A DNA stretch of 64,000 nt from Rhizobium deserti (GCF_004358025.1 NZ_SMTL01000001.1:1054001-1118000); one strand, 5' to 3'; shown: positions 26,058-35,146, counted from the stretch's first letter. Notes: generated by a model not told the origin, from the sequence alone. Made by a program: numbers and translations.

Positions 26058-26429
26058 ATGGCTAAATATACAATGATTCTGGCGGCAGGTATTTTGGCCG
26101 CAAGTGCTATCGCAGCCGGCGCGCAAACCACGGGCGACTGGGTTCTCGGCAACTATAAGGGCGCTGGCTATTGGTTTCCGGGCGTCATCGACAGAGTGCA
26201 GGGAAACCAGGTCACCATCCGCTACGACGACGGCGACAAGGAAACGGTCGCGCTGCGCGACGTCCGTCCCTACAACTGGTCGATCGGCATGAAGGTGGAA
26301 TGCAATTTCAAGGGCCAGGGCGAATGGTACCGCGGCACCATCTCATCCCTCGCTGGCGAGAGGATCGGCATTGCCTATGACGATGGCGACAAGGAGACCA
26401 CCAAAACCGGCCGCTGCCGCTCCAGGTAA
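26058..26429 (+). CDS. Secreted small protein with two Tudor-like domains
   Basis: The ATG at 26058 follows GGGGAGG. The 123-residue product has a signal peptide (cleavage likely after AAGA, about residue 22). The mature part holds two similar SH3/Tudor-like repeats: YWFPGVIDRVQGNQVTIRYD with DGDKETV, and EWYRGTISSLAGERIGIAYD with DGDKETT. In eukaryotes such folds bind methylated Lys or Arg; in a bacterial periplasmic protein the ligand is unknown. The gene stands alone between the SorC regulator and the convergent AraC/MGMT gene. Confidence 0.75.
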   Translation: MAKYTMILAAGILAASAIAAGAQTTGDWVLGNYKGAGYWFPGVIDRVQGNQVTIRYDDGDKETVALRDVRPYNWSIGMKVECNFKGQGEWYRGTISSLAGERIGIAYDDGDKETTKTGRCRSR

Positions 26430-26479
26430 TCGGCAAGCAACAGGTTTTGACGCTGTGTGTTTTCCGGGAGCGCCTTGTT

Positions 26480-27361
26480 TCAAGCCGCTCCCGATTCCCA
26501 GCCGAGGATCGCCCGCTTGCGAGTCAGCCCCCAATGATAGCCGGTGAGCGCGCCGCTCTTGCCGACGGCCCGGTGGCAGGGAACGACGAAGGAGATGGGG
26601 TTTGCGCCGATCGCAGCCCCCACGGCCCGGCTGGCGCTGGGCTGGCCGATGTCGCGGGCGACGTCGGAATAGGTGACGGCCTTGCCGAACGGGATCTTGA
26701 GGAGGCTCTGCCAGACGCGCACCTGGAAATCGGTGCCGATCATCACCAGTTGCAGCGGCCGGTCCGCCGCCCATTGCGAGCGCTCGAAGATGCGGCTGAC
26801 ATAAGGGGCCGTCAACGGGCCGTCCTCCACATAGGCGGCATTGGGCCAGCGCCGCGTCATGTCCTCCAATGCTGCACTTTCTCCGCCGAGATCGGCAAAG
26901 GCTAGGCCGGCAAGGCCACGGTCGGTGGCCATCACCAGGGCGATGCCGAAGGGCGACGGGTGGAAGCCGTAGCGGATCGTGAGCCCGCCGCCGCGGGCCT
27001 TCCATTCGCCGGGCGACATCGCCTCATGGGTCACGAAGAGATCATGCAGCCGGCCGGGCCCCGAAAGACCAAGCTCATACGACGCTTCCAGGAGCGGCAG
27101 CCCCTCGTGTCCGAGCAGCCGCTTTGCATGATCAAGCGTCACCGCCTGCAGGAAAGCTTTCGGGGACAGCCCGGCCCAGCGGGTAAATAGTTTTTGCAAT
27201 TGGGTCGGCGATTGGCCGAGTTCGGCAGCGATCATGTCGAGCGAAGGCTGCTGGCGGTAATCGAGTGTGATCATCTCGATGACGCGGCGCACGGTCTCAT
27301 AATCGGAGCCTTGCGGCGTCACATCCACGGCGGGTTCGGCGATCTTGGCAAGCGCATTCAT
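26480..27361 (-). CDS. AraC-type domain fused to methylated-DNA-cysteine methyltransferase
   Basis: The start is the ATG at 27359-27361 after AAAGGAGAG, giving 293 residues. The N-terminal half is an AraC-type helix-turn-helix domain (MIAAELGQSPTQLQKLF), and the C-terminal half is an MGMT domain with the active-site motif PCHR. It removes alkyl groups from O6-alkylguanine or O4-alkylthymine. Compared with E. coli Ada, the N-terminal zinc and methylphosphotriester domain is missing, so it may not act as a methylation-triggered activator in the classical way. This truncated layout is common in alphaproteobacteria. Confidence 0.9.
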   Translation of the reverse strand: MNALAKIAEPAVDVTPQGSDYETVRRVIEMITLDYRQQPSLDMIAAELGQSPTQLQKLFTRWAGLSPKAFLQAVTLDHAKRLLGHEGLPLLEASYELGLSGPGRLHDLFVTHEAMSPGEWKARGGGLTIRYGFHPSPFGIALVMATDRGLAGLAFADLGGESAALEDMTRRWPNAAYVEDGPLTAPYVSRIFERSQWAADRPLQLVMIGTDFQVRVWQSLLKIPFGKAVTYSDVARDIGQPSASRAVGAAIGANPISFVVPCHRAVGKSGALTGYHWGLTRKRAILGWESGAA

Positions 27362-27426
27362 GGCGTCTCTCCTTTCGCTCATCAATGCACCCTTGCCGAC
27401 ATCCGGGCCACCCGTTTCTTGTGCGC

Positions 27427-27909
27427 TCAGATCCGCCGTTTCACCGTTGCAAGCGCGCCCCGAAATGCCTTGGCAAAGCTTTCGCGATCGTCAGGATTGA
27501 GAAAGGAGCCGATATCGGTAAACCGCCCCTCGCCCGTCACATACATGCCGGTAATGCCGAATTCCTCGTGACGCCTGACCCGGAACCGCGCCCAGAACGG
27601 ATTGAAGCGATGCTCGACCATGCGGCCTGCGGCGGAAAACTTGCGAATCGACAGACCAGTTCGGCTCACCGTCACCTCCTCGCGGGCGCGGGCGGAGCGG
27701 TAGCTCATCTTCAGCGCGATGTAGAGCCCGAGGAAATCCAGCCCGAAGAACACCCCGACGGGATAGGCACCGGTCGCCAGAAAGAAGGCACCGTAGAGCA
27801 GGCAGACACCGCCGCAGATCACCAGCACGACGCGAAAGCCAGTCTTGCCAAGCGAGCGGTAAGGCGTCAGTTCGGCCGTGAATACGGGCCGGTCGTCGGA
27901 AAGGTCCAC
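27427..27909 (-). CDS. DUF2244 membrane protein
   Basis: A 160-residue protein with the DUF2244 pattern: PYRSLGKTGFRVVLVI, two adjacent membrane helices (about residues 25-65), then a soluble C-terminal domain (WARFRVRRHEE, FLNPDDRESFAKAF). The function of the family is unknown. It is divergent from nth with 36 bp between the starts. Confidence 0.82.
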   Translation of the reverse strand: MDLSDDRPVFTAELTPYRSLGKTGFRVVLVICGGVCLLYGAFFLATGAYPVGVFFGLDFLGLYIALKMSYRSARAREEVTVSRTGLSIRKFSAAGRMVEHRFNPFWARFRVRRHEEFGITGMYVTGEGRFTDIGSFLNPDDRESFAKAFRGALATVKRRI

Positions 27910-27945
27910 GTTGCTTTCCTTCCTTCAGGCTGGATATAGAGGCAT

Positions 27946-28737
27946 ATGGCCCTGCTCAAACCGAAATCCAAAGCCAGCTCTCCCAAAAAGTCAAATCAAG
28001 CCGCCGGCCGTAAGCCGAAGCGCTACAAGTCCGCCTATTCCAAAGCAGAAATGGACGAAATCTTCCGACGCTTTTCTGTTCAGCGACCCGAACCGAAGGG
28101 CGAGCTCGAGCATGTGAACCCATTCACCCTCGTCGTGGCCGTCGCCTTGTCGGCGCAGGCGACCGATGCTGGCGTCAACAAGGCGACGCGTGAACTGTTC
28201 AGACAAGCCGATACGCCGGAAAAAATGCTGGCGCTTGGCGAAGAGGGCGTCACCCAGCATATCCGCACGATCGGCCTTTATCGCAACAAGGCGAAGAACG
28301 TCATTGCCCTGTCACGCATGCTGATCGAGGAATTTGGCAGTCAGGTGCCGAAAACCCGGGAGGAACTCGTTCGTCTTCCGGGCGTCGGGCGCAAGACCGC
28401 CAATGTGGTCATGTCGATGGCCTTCGGCATTCCGACGCTGGCGGTCGATACGCATGTCTTCCGGCTCGGCAACCGGCTCCTGATGGCGCAGGGCAAGACA
28501 CCGGACGAAGTGGAGGAGCATTTCCTCAAGGTCATTCCCGAGCAATATCTCTTCCACGCGCATCATTGGCTGATTTTGCACGGCCGCTATACCTGCAAGG
28601 CGCGCCGCCCCGAATGCGAACATTGCGTCATTGCCGATCTCTGTCGATCGCCCGAAAAGACCTGCGACATTCCGGCACCGCTCGTCGAGCTACCGCCGCA
28701 AAGGCTCGGCGAAGCGGCTCTGGTCGAGGGCGAATGA
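27946..28737 (+). CDS. nth: Endonuclease III
   Basis: A 263-residue DNA glycosylase/AP lyase that removes oxidised pyrimidines. It has the helix-hairpin-helix LPGVGRKTANVV with the catalytic Lys, the catalytic Asp in VDTHVFR, and a C-terminal 4Fe-4S cluster motif with Cys spacing C-6-C-2-C-5-C (CKARRPECEHCVIADLC). An N-terminal basic extension of about 30 residues is longer than in E. coli Nth. The 3' end overlaps that of the convergent CysZ-like gene by 48 bp. Confidence 0.95.
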   Translation: MALLKPKSKASSPKKSNQAAGRKPKRYKSAYSKAEMDEIFRRFSVQRPEPKGELEHVNPFTLVVAVALSAQATDAGVNKATRELFRQADTPEKMLALGEEGVTQHIRTIGLYRNKAKNVIALSRMLIEEFGSQVPKTREELVRLPGVGRKTANVVMSMAFGIPTLAVDTHVFRLGNRLLMAQGKTPDEVEEHFLKVIPEQYLFHAHHWLILHGRYTCKARRPECEHCVIADLCRSPEKTCDIPAPLVELPPQRLGEAALVEGE

Positions 28738-29436
28738 CGGGTCGCGCCGGCTCAGACTTTTGTGCAGGTGCACCATCAGGCCCGCCGCAAACAGGGGTGT
28801 CAGCAGGTTGACGAAGGGAATGGCGAGGAAGCCGGCGATCAGCAGACCCGCCAGGAAGACCGTGGATGCATGCTTTGATCGGAAGGCGCGGGCGTCCTTG
28901 GGGCTGCGAAACCGCATTGCCGCAAACTCGAAGAATTCCCGCCCAAGCAGATAACCGTTGACCAGGAAGAAGGCGACGAGGTTGACGCCTGGGATGAACA
29001 GCATGATCAGCGCGACGATATTGCCGAGGATGACGACGCCCAGGAACTGAATGGAGCCGATGATCGCCTGCCCGAGCGGCATGGCATTGCCGGCCGGTTC
29101 GCTAGGATAATCCCGCTTCTCGATCACCTCGGCCACGTCGTCGAGGAAAAGCCCGGCGATCAGCGCCGTGATCGGCGCAATCAGCAGGGCGAGCGCCAGC
29201 GCAAGCCCGATGCTCGCCCCGATCGCGGCGACGAATGTCAGCCAGCCTGTCCAGTCCGGCAGGTCGGGAAGAAAGACTGCGACCCAGGGCCAGGCGTAAT
29301 AAACGAAGGCTTCCCGCAGCATGAGCCACAGGCCAGTCAGCACGAGAATGGTCAATCCGAGCGTCTTCCAGAAAACGGCGCGGCTTTCCGGCGCGAAGAG
29401 ATTGACGAGCGAACGTCTGGCGGCGTCGAGGATCAT
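28690..29436 (-). CDS. EI24/CysZ-like integral membrane protein
   Basis: The start is the ATG at 29434-29436 (248 residues). Four or more membrane helices and the segment IPGVNLVAFFLVNGYLLGREFFE place it in the EI24/CysZ-like family, described as sulfate transporter or membrane protein. The family includes E. coli CysZ, a sulfate channel, but the substrate here is unproven. Its last 48 bp overlap the nth 3' end in the opposite direction. Confidence 0.8.
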   Translation of the reverse strand: MILDAARRSLVNLFAPESRAVFWKTLGLTILVLTGLWLMLREAFVYYAWPWVAVFLPDLPDWTGWLTFVAAIGASIGLALALALLIAPITALIAGLFLDDVAEVIEKRDYPSEPAGNAMPLGQAIIGSIQFLGVVILGNIVALIMLFIPGVNLVAFFLVNGYLLGREFFEFAAMRFRSPKDARAFRSKHASTVFLAGLLIAGFLAIPFVNLLTPLFAAGLMVHLHKSLSRRDPSFALDQSRFAEPLRR

Positions 29437-29518
29437 GAGCGGTCTCCGGTTCCCGGCAAGATGTAGGTGGGCGGAAGGCTGCGAGCAAGCGGTGAAGCGG
29501 TGGCAGGCCACCTACGGT

Positions 29519-29543
29519 GGAACTTTGGCGCCTTCCATTGGTT
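29519..29543 (+). promoter_or_regulatory. Possible EcfG-type promoter upstream of a HAD gene
   Basis: GGAAC (29519-29523), 18 bases, then TT (29542-29543), with GGTT instead of CGTT. It fits the loose rhizobial consensus GGAAC-N18/19-TT. The HAD gene starts 146 bp downstream. Confidence 0.35.
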
Positions 29544-29688
29544 GAACTGCACTCGACACTTCACCTTTGACGATCAAGGCCCGCCACCAACAGCAACCTC
29601 GGTGTCATCGCTGCGTAATCCGCCGCAGATGCCGCAGACTTTGCTTTGATCCGGCCGGCATCAACAAGAGCAGATCAGGAATCCATAC

Positions 29689-30354
29689 ATGCAGATAAAG
29701 GCCATCCTATTCGACATCGACGGAACGCTGGTCGACAGCAATGACATGCATGTCGACGCCTGGCAGGCGGCCTTCGCGGACACGGGCCGCGAGTTCGATC
29801 GCTCGGTGATCCACGGCCAGATCGGCAAGGGTGCCGACATGTTGCTGCCGGCACTTGTTCCGGATCTGGATGAGGCCGGGCAAAAGAAGCTGGGCGAAGC
29901 GGAGGGCGAAATCTTTAAGGCCAGGTTCTTGGATGAGGTTAAGCCGTTTGGATCCGCTCACGATCTCTTGGCTCATGCGCACGGGCGCGGGCAGAAGGTC
30001 GTCTTGGCCACCTCGTCGTCACAAGATCAGCTCCACCATTATCTCGATCTTCTCGATGTTCGGGATCTGGTTGACGCCACGACGAGCAGCGCCGACGTCG
30101 AAAACACCAAGCCGGCTCCCGATATCTTTGCCACCGCTCTGGCCAAGCTGCCGGGAATAAGCGCTCCTGAGACCCTTGTCGTCGGCGACACGCCCTATGA
30201 CGTCGAAGCTGCAAGAAGATGCGGCATATCGGCAATCGCACTTCGCTCCGGCGGCTTTCCGGATGCCGTCCTCGAAGAAGCCGGAGCACTCGCCATCTAC
30301 GACAACGTGGCGGCTCTCCTGGCCGACTACGACAATTCGCCGCTTGGCCAATGA
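29689..30354 (+). CDS. HAD-superfamily phosphatase
   Basis: A 221-residue HAD subfamily IA hydrolase. Motif I is FDIDGTLVDSN with the nucleophile Asp, motif II is the Thr-Ser of VLATSSSQ, and motif IV is VVGDTPYDVEAA. The helical cap lies between motifs I and II. It resembles phosphoglycolate phosphatase or beta-phosphoglucomutase-like enzymes; the substrate cannot be named. It stands alone in the strand, with a possible stress promoter upstream. Confidence 0.88.
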   Translation: MQIKAILFDIDGTLVDSNDMHVDAWQAAFADTGREFDRSVIHGQIGKGADMLLPALVPDLDEAGQKKLGEAEGEIFKARFLDEVKPFGSAHDLLAHAHGRGQKVVLATSSSQDQLHHYLDLLDVRDLVDATTSSADVENTKPAPDIFATALAKLPGISAPETLVVGDTPYDVEAARRCGISAIALRSGGFPDAVLEEAGALAIYDNVAALLADYDNSPLGQ

Positions 30355-30503
30355 GCGGCCAGGCAGGATTGCGATTTCCAGGGTGGGCAATCAGATAGCG
30401 GAAAGAGGCACAGCCTTCCAGCCGCATGTCGCTGGACGACCGGCAGCCGTCAGCGGGCGGAGTTCCGGCCTACTGATGCACCGGTACGGCAAGCCGGAAC
30501 CCG

Positions 30504-30674
30504 TCACCAGTGGTTGTTGGTGCTGACGTAAAGCGCCGTGGCGCTGCCGCTGGTCTTGCGGCCCTGATGGCTCTTGCGGTCCTTCCTGATCCAGGCGCAC
30601 AGCAGCCCGGCGCCCCAGAAAGGGCTGGATACGACGACGATGCCGAGCAGGTGTCGGACAACTAATGCTAGCAT
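30504..30674 (-). CDS. Small membrane protein, unknown
   Basis: A 56-residue ORF starting at the ATG 30672-30674 with a strong ribosome site, GGAGG, about five bases upstream. It has one hydrophobic helix (residues 2-23) and a basic, Ser-rich tail (RKDRKSHQGRK). The ribosome site is the main reason to call it real. I recognise no family. Confidence 0.5.
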   Translation of the reverse strand: MLALVVRHLLGIVVVSSPFWGAGLLCAWIRKDRKSHQGRKTSGSATALYVSTNNHW

Positions 30675-30755
30675 AGCAACCTCCAAACGAAGACATAGGC
30701 GTGTGTTACACAGCTTCAAGCATCGACGGTTGTCTGCTAGCCGGTGAGGTTCTGT

Positions 30756-31235
30756 TCAGTAGAAGCCGTCCTCTAGCGAGGCGGCATGGTAATCACTCAT
30801 TGATCTTCCAGACATCACCGTCGTAATCCAAGCGCGGCGCTCGAAATCGATTGCTACAAGCTCATAGACGCATGCCATCAGATCCTGCCTTGCAGGCCTG
30901 AACTCCGGTAACCCAAGAAAATTGGACTGCGCAACCGTTTGCAGGCAAACACATTCGTTGGTCCACCATTGAGTCAGAAGAGATTTCGCTCCGCTTCCAT
31001 GGTGCAATATGACGAAGCCGACCCCATAATGAGGCGTTTCGTTCATGTGAGGTAAATTAGCTTCAACAAAGCCCCGCGCTGCTGCGATTAAACTTGGATC
31101 GAGATCCAGTTTGTGGTTTTGGGCTGCAGCAGAGATCCCGTAGACCTTGAAAGTCCAATTAGAAAATTCCCAGCTGGCCAAGCGTCCGATATATCGAGGC
31201 CGGTAGATAGGGATCAACATGTCATGATCAATCAT
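30756..31235 (-). CDS. Hypothetical protein, possibly acquired
   Basis: A 159-residue soluble protein rich in aromatic residues, with segments RLASWEFSNWTFKVYGISA, VGFVILHHGSGAKSLLTQWW and ACVYELVAIDFERRAWI. I recognise no family. Its base composition is visibly lower in GC than its neighbours, and it sits with the 56-residue ORF between unrelated genes, which hints at horizontal transfer. The pattern recalls small immunity-type proteins, but that is a guess. Confidence 0.6.
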   Translation of the reverse strand: MIDHDMLIPIYRPRYIGRLASWEFSNWTFKVYGISAAAQNHKLDLDPSLIAAARGFVEANLPHMNETPHYGVGFVILHHGSGAKSLLTQWWTNECVCLQTVAQSNFLGLPEFRPARQDLMACVYELVAIDFERRAWITTVMSGRSMSDYHAASLEDGFY

Positions 31236-31314
31236 CTCGCCGCCACCTCCCGCTAAACGGCTGGTCTCACTGGCCTCACGTTGAAGTCAGGACAGCCATA
31301 CTCCCAACCAAACC

Positions 31315-32895
31315 CTATCCAATCGATCGCAGCTCGTCGCGATGCCGGACCATGGCCAGGAACCGCCGATAATCCCGGTCATATTGCCGGGCCCGTTCCG
31401 GGTTGGCGATACGTTCGGTACCGCCGCCGTCCATGGCCCGGCCGGCAGCCGGCAGATCGGGATGAACGCCACCGGCCACCGCCGCCGTCATGGCCGTGCC
31501 GAGCAGAACCGCGTCGCGGGTTTCAGGAACGATTACCCTGCAGCCCGTCACATCCGCATAAAGCTCGATCAGCAGCGGATTGTGGACATGCCCACCGGTG
31601 ACATGCAGCGTCTCGAAACGGTAGCCATAGCCGCTCATCGTTTCCAGGATGTGACGAATGCCGAGCGCGATCGCTACGCAGGACCGCCAGTACAATCGGC
31701 ACAGCCCGTCGAAGGAGGTATCGAGCGTCAATCCGCTGATGACACCCGTTGCATGCGGATCGGCGAGCGGCGAGCGGTTGCCGTGAAAGTCGGGAAGGAT
31801 ATTAAGGTCGGGCGCCAGATCCGATCCCTCGATGGCCCGCAGCTCGCCGATGCGGTCGATGATGCGGCCATGCAGTTCGCCGGTCGGCTCGCCCCCACTT
31901 GCATGCATCCTCACCATATGATCGAGCAGCGCGCCGGTCGCCGATTGCCCGCCTTCGACCAGCCAGTGTTCCGGCAGCACCGCCTCGAAATAAGGCCCCC
32001 AAAGGCTGCGGCCGGACTTGGCCTGCCCGGCAAAGGCAACGATGCAGCTCGACGTGCCGCCGATCAACGCGACGCTGGTTTCGAGTTTCGGCCCCCCCGA
32101 GGCAGCGCCCAGTACGCCGAAAGCACCCGCATAGGCATCGATCAGGCCCGGCGCCACTTCCACATCGACATCGAGCCCCAGATCTTCGGCAGCCATCGGG
32201 GTCAAACGCCCCATGCTCGAGCCGGGCGCCACCGTATCCTCCGCCAGCCCGCCCTTTTCGAGAAGGTCCTCGAGCCCGGCAAGCCGCAGATAATCGGCAT
32301 TCCAGCCGGGCTTTTCATGCGCCAGATAATTCCACTTGGCGGTCAGCGTGCAGCGCGAGCGCCTTGCCGACCCCGTCGCCTTCCAGGTCAGGTAATCGGC
32401 AAGGTCGAAGAAATAGCCGGCCCTTGCCCAGCTCTGCGGCAGGTGCTTTTTCAGCCACATCAGCTTCGGCATTTCCATTTCCGGCGACAGCGAAGCGCCC
32501 GAAAAGTCCAGCACCGGATGACCGGTCGATGACAGGAAATCGGCTTCCCGGATGGCCCTGTGGTCGAGCCAGACGATGGTATCCTGGCTGTCTTTGCCGG
32601 TGATCGACACGCTGAGCTGCCGCCCCTCCACATCCCGGGCAACCAAAGAACAGGTCGCGTCGAACCCGATAGCGGCAACGTCGCACCTCGTTATTCCCGC
32701 TTCCGCCACTGCCGCCTTTACCGAGGCGCAGGTGGCGGCCCAGATATCTTCCGAATCGTGTTCAGCATGGTTTTCCTTTGGCCGGAACATCAGGATCGGA
32801 TGTTTCGACTTGGCGAGCAGCCGCCCGTCGCAATCAAACACGCCGGCGCGGGCGCTGCCCGTTCCGACATCGACCGCCACGAGATAATCACGCAT
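31315..32895 (-). CDS. FGGY-family pentulose kinase (ribulokinase-like)
   Basis: The start is the ATG at 32893-32895 (526 residues). The N-terminal phosphate loop is VDVGTGSARAGVFD, the second-domain motif is IGGTSSCIV, and VTGGHVHNPL is the C-terminal ATP-binding segment. It belongs to the FGGY pentulose-kinase branch close to D-ribulokinases (the 5C_CHO_kinase group). It is the last gene of the polyol locus. With mannitol dehydrogenase making a ketose, this kinase probably phosphorylates a ketopentose or ketohexose; D-ribulose and D-xylulose from ribitol or arabitol are the best guesses. Confidence 0.87.
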   Translation of the reverse strand: MRDYLVAVDVGTGSARAGVFDCDGRLLAKSKHPILMFRPKENHAEHDSEDIWAATCASVKAAVAEAGITRCDVAAIGFDATCSLVARDVEGRQLSVSITGKDSQDTIVWLDHRAIREADFLSSTGHPVLDFSGASLSPEMEMPKLMWLKKHLPQSWARAGYFFDLADYLTWKATGSARRSRCTLTAKWNYLAHEKPGWNADYLRLAGLEDLLEKGGLAEDTVAPGSSMGRLTPMAAEDLGLDVDVEVAPGLIDAYAGAFGVLGAASGGPKLETSVALIGGTSSCIVAFAGQAKSGRSLWGPYFEAVLPEHWLVEGGQSATGALLDHMVRMHASGGEPTGELHGRIIDRIGELRAIEGSDLAPDLNILPDFHGNRSPLADPHATGVISGLTLDTSFDGLCRLYWRSCVAIALGIRHILETMSGYGYRFETLHVTGGHVHNPLLIELYADVTGCRVIVPETRDAVLLGTAMTAAVAGGVHPDLPAAGRAMDGGGTERIANPERARQYDRDYRRFLAMVRHRDELRSIG

Positions 32896-32950
32896 CCAGA
32901 TCCGTTTCCCCGTCCCTGATGTCCGCTTCGCACGTCCCAGCCTGTGGCAG

Positions 32951-33652
32951 CTATCGGGCAATCGTGCTGTCGCGACCCTTTATATGTTTTTGGACAAGGT
33001 GGAGCAAATCCGGCATGGCGTCAAACACCACGTCCGGAGAGAGTGCCGCAATCCTCTCACGATAGCCGGGCGTCGAGGCATGCGAACCGCCGACAAAGGC
33101 GAAGACGACCATGCCTGCGCGCTGCCCGGCCTCGATGCCGGCCGGGCTGTCCTCGATGACGATGCAGTCGCGCGGCGCGACCCCCATGCGCTCTGCGGCG
33201 TGCAGAAAAAGGTCTGGCGCCGGCTTGCCGTTTTCAACCATGGCAGCGGAAAAAATATGCGGTTCGAGCCTGTCGATCAGGCCGGTCAGCGTCAGCGACA
33301 GCCGGATGCGTTCAGGCTGGCTGGAGGAGGCAACGCAGCAGGGTAGCGTCAGCCTGGCAAGCGCATCCGCAATCCCCGGCACCGGTTTCAGCTCCGAGCG
33401 GAAGCGCAGATAAAGGTCGTGGCGCATGTCTTCCAGGAAGGCGTCATCGGCCGTGACGCCAAACTCTTCCTGCATGGTTTTGGTCACGGTCGCCAGGCTG
33501 CGGCCCAAAAAGCGACGATAGGCTTCCGCCTCGTCCATTTCGACGCCCTTGCGGCGCAGCGCATCGACCAGCACCCGCACCGAGACGGGTTCGCTGTCGA
33601 CGAGAACGCCGTCGCAGTCGAAGATCACCAATGGGGCCGCCGCCTGCGTCAC
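32951..33652 (-). CDS. HAD-superfamily phosphatase in the polyol operon
   Basis: A 233-residue HAD subfamily IA protein with motif I FDCDGVLVDSE, motif II in CVASSSQPER, Lys in NGKPAPDLF, and motif IV IEDSPAGIEAG. It lies 12 bp after the mtlK stop and 55 bp before the FGGY kinase gene, in one transcription unit. It may dephosphorylate a sugar phosphate or act as a phosphomutase, in keeping with the operon. It differs clearly from the HAD protein at 29689. Confidence 0.88.
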   Translation of the reverse strand: MTQAAAPLVIFDCDGVLVDSEPVSVRVLVDALRRKGVEMDEAEAYRRFLGRSLATVTKTMQEEFGVTADDAFLEDMRHDLYLRFRSELKPVPGIADALARLTLPCCVASSSQPERIRLSLTLTGLIDRLEPHIFSAAMVENGKPAPDLFLHAAERMGVAPRDCIVIEDSPAGIEAGQRAGMVVFAFVGGSHASTPGYRERIAALSPDVVFDAMPDLLHLVQKHIKGRDSTIAR

Positions 33653-33664
33653 CGCTGCACCTCT

Positions 33665-35146
33665 TTACTTGACGAGTTGGTCAGCGAGATAGAGTTCCAG
33701 CGTCTTGGCCGTTCCTTCTGCCCAGAGCGTCTTGAGCGCATGCGCGAAGCGCTGACGGAAGAGATCGGATTTCGAGACTTCACCAAAGATTTCGTCGAAG
33801 ACCAGGAAAGCATCCGGGTCGTCCTTAGCCTTCAGCGCTGCGGCCTGCAGCTTCTCGGCGCTGGCATCGTTGAAGACGATCTTGCGGCCACTGTCGGACG
33901 TGCCGGCGAAATAGCGGCACCACAGCGCCGAAACCAGCGACAGGCCAACAATGTCCTTGCCCTGCGCCAGCCGGTCACGTGTCGATGGCAGTATGAATTT
34001 CGGCTGGCGGTTGGAGCCGTCCTGGGCGAGCCGCGGGATGGTGTCGCCGATCTTCGGATTGAGGAAGCGCCGCTCGATCAGGTCGAAATATTCATGCAGG
34101 TCGGTATCGGGCACCGGCGGCACGATCGGGATGATCTCCTCCTTCTCGAGCTTGGCGAGGAAGGCTCGGATCAGCGGATGCTCCATCGCCTCATGCACGA
34201 AATGGATGTCGAGCAATTCGCCAGGATAGGCGATCGTCGCATGGCCGCCGTTAAGGATGCGGATCTTCATCAGTTCGTAAGGCGCCACGTCGTCGACAAA
34301 TTGCACGCCAACCTCTTCCAGCCGGGGCCGGCCGGAGGGGAACCTGTCTTCCATCACCCACTGCTTGAATTCTTCGCAGAAGACTGGCCAGTTGTCGTCG
34401 ATGTCGAAATCTTGTCTCAGGATATCGATTTCGCGCTGTCCTGTCGCCGGCGTGATGCGGTCAACCATCGAGTTCGGGAAGGACACGTTGTCGTGAATCC
34501 ATGTCGCGAAATCCGGGTCGGACAGCTTGGCGAGCCCTATGACGGTGTTTTCCGTCACATGACCGTTTCCGGGAATGTTGTCGCAGGACATGATGGTGAA
34601 GGGTGTGACGCCGCGCTCGCGGCGAAGCTTGAGGCCGGCGAGGATGAGGCCGAACACCGTTTTTGGCGCCGTCGGATTGCCGCCGTCCTCGACCATGGCC
34701 AGATGGGCCGGATTGAAGTGGCCGGCCGCGTCGATGAAATAGCCGCCTTCGGTAATGGTCATCGAGACGATGCGGATTGTCGGGTCGGCAAGCTTTTCGA
34801 CCAGGGCCTGAACTTCGCCGGGCGCAATGATGTCGATCATCGGCGCCGTGACCCGGGCTGCCGTCTTGTTATTGTCCTGCTCGACCACGGTTGTCAGGAA
34901 ATCCTGGGCCGCAAGCTTGTCGCGCATGGCGGCGTCGGAGGGCATGACGCCCGCTCCGATGATCGCCCAGTCATGCGCCTTGCCCAGGTTGAACAGGTCG
35001 TCGAGATAGACTGCCTGATGGGCGCGGTGAAAGTTACCGACGCCGAAATGCACGATCCCGGCTGTCAGGCCCTTCGGATCATAGGCCGGCACGGCGGCGG
35101 TTGCGGCGGCATCCTGAAGGCTTGCCAGCGAAAGCTTTACGGTCAT
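33665..35146 (-). CDS. mtlK: Mannitol 2-dehydrogenase, long-chain polyol dehydrogenase
   Basis: The start is the ATG at 35144-35146 after TGGAG, giving 493 residues, the usual size for the long-chain mannitol dehydrogenase family. The N-terminal NAD-binding segment is IVHFGVGNFHRAHQAVYLDD, and the catalytic region contains the conserved Lys of FPNSMVDRITPAT plus KIRILNGGHATIAY. It oxidises D-mannitol to fructose and often D-arabitol to xylulose. It follows smoK by 22 bp. The sorbitol dehydrogenase gene smoS, usually found here in related species, is absent. Confidence 0.93.
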   Translation of the reverse strand: MTVKLSLASLQDAAATAAVPAYDPKGLTAGIVHFGVGNFHRAHQAVYLDDLFNLGKAHDWAIIGAGVMPSDAAMRDKLAAQDFLTTVVEQDNNKTAARVTAPMIDIIAPGEVQALVEKLADPTIRIVSMTITEGGYFIDAAGHFNPAHLAMVEDGGNPTAPKTVFGLILAGLKLRRERGVTPFTIMSCDNIPGNGHVTENTVIGLAKLSDPDFATWIHDNVSFPNSMVDRITPATGQREIDILRQDFDIDDNWPVFCEEFKQWVMEDRFPSGRPRLEEVGVQFVDDVAPYELMKIRILNGGHATIAYPGELLDIHFVHEAMEHPLIRAFLAKLEKEEIIPIVPPVPDTDLHEYFDLIERRFLNPKIGDTIPRLAQDGSNRQPKFILPSTRDRLAQGKDIVGLSLVSALWCRYFAGTSDSGRKIVFNDASAEKLQAAALKAKDDPDAFLVFDEIFGEVSKSDLFRQRFAHALKTLWAEGTAKTLELYLADQLVK

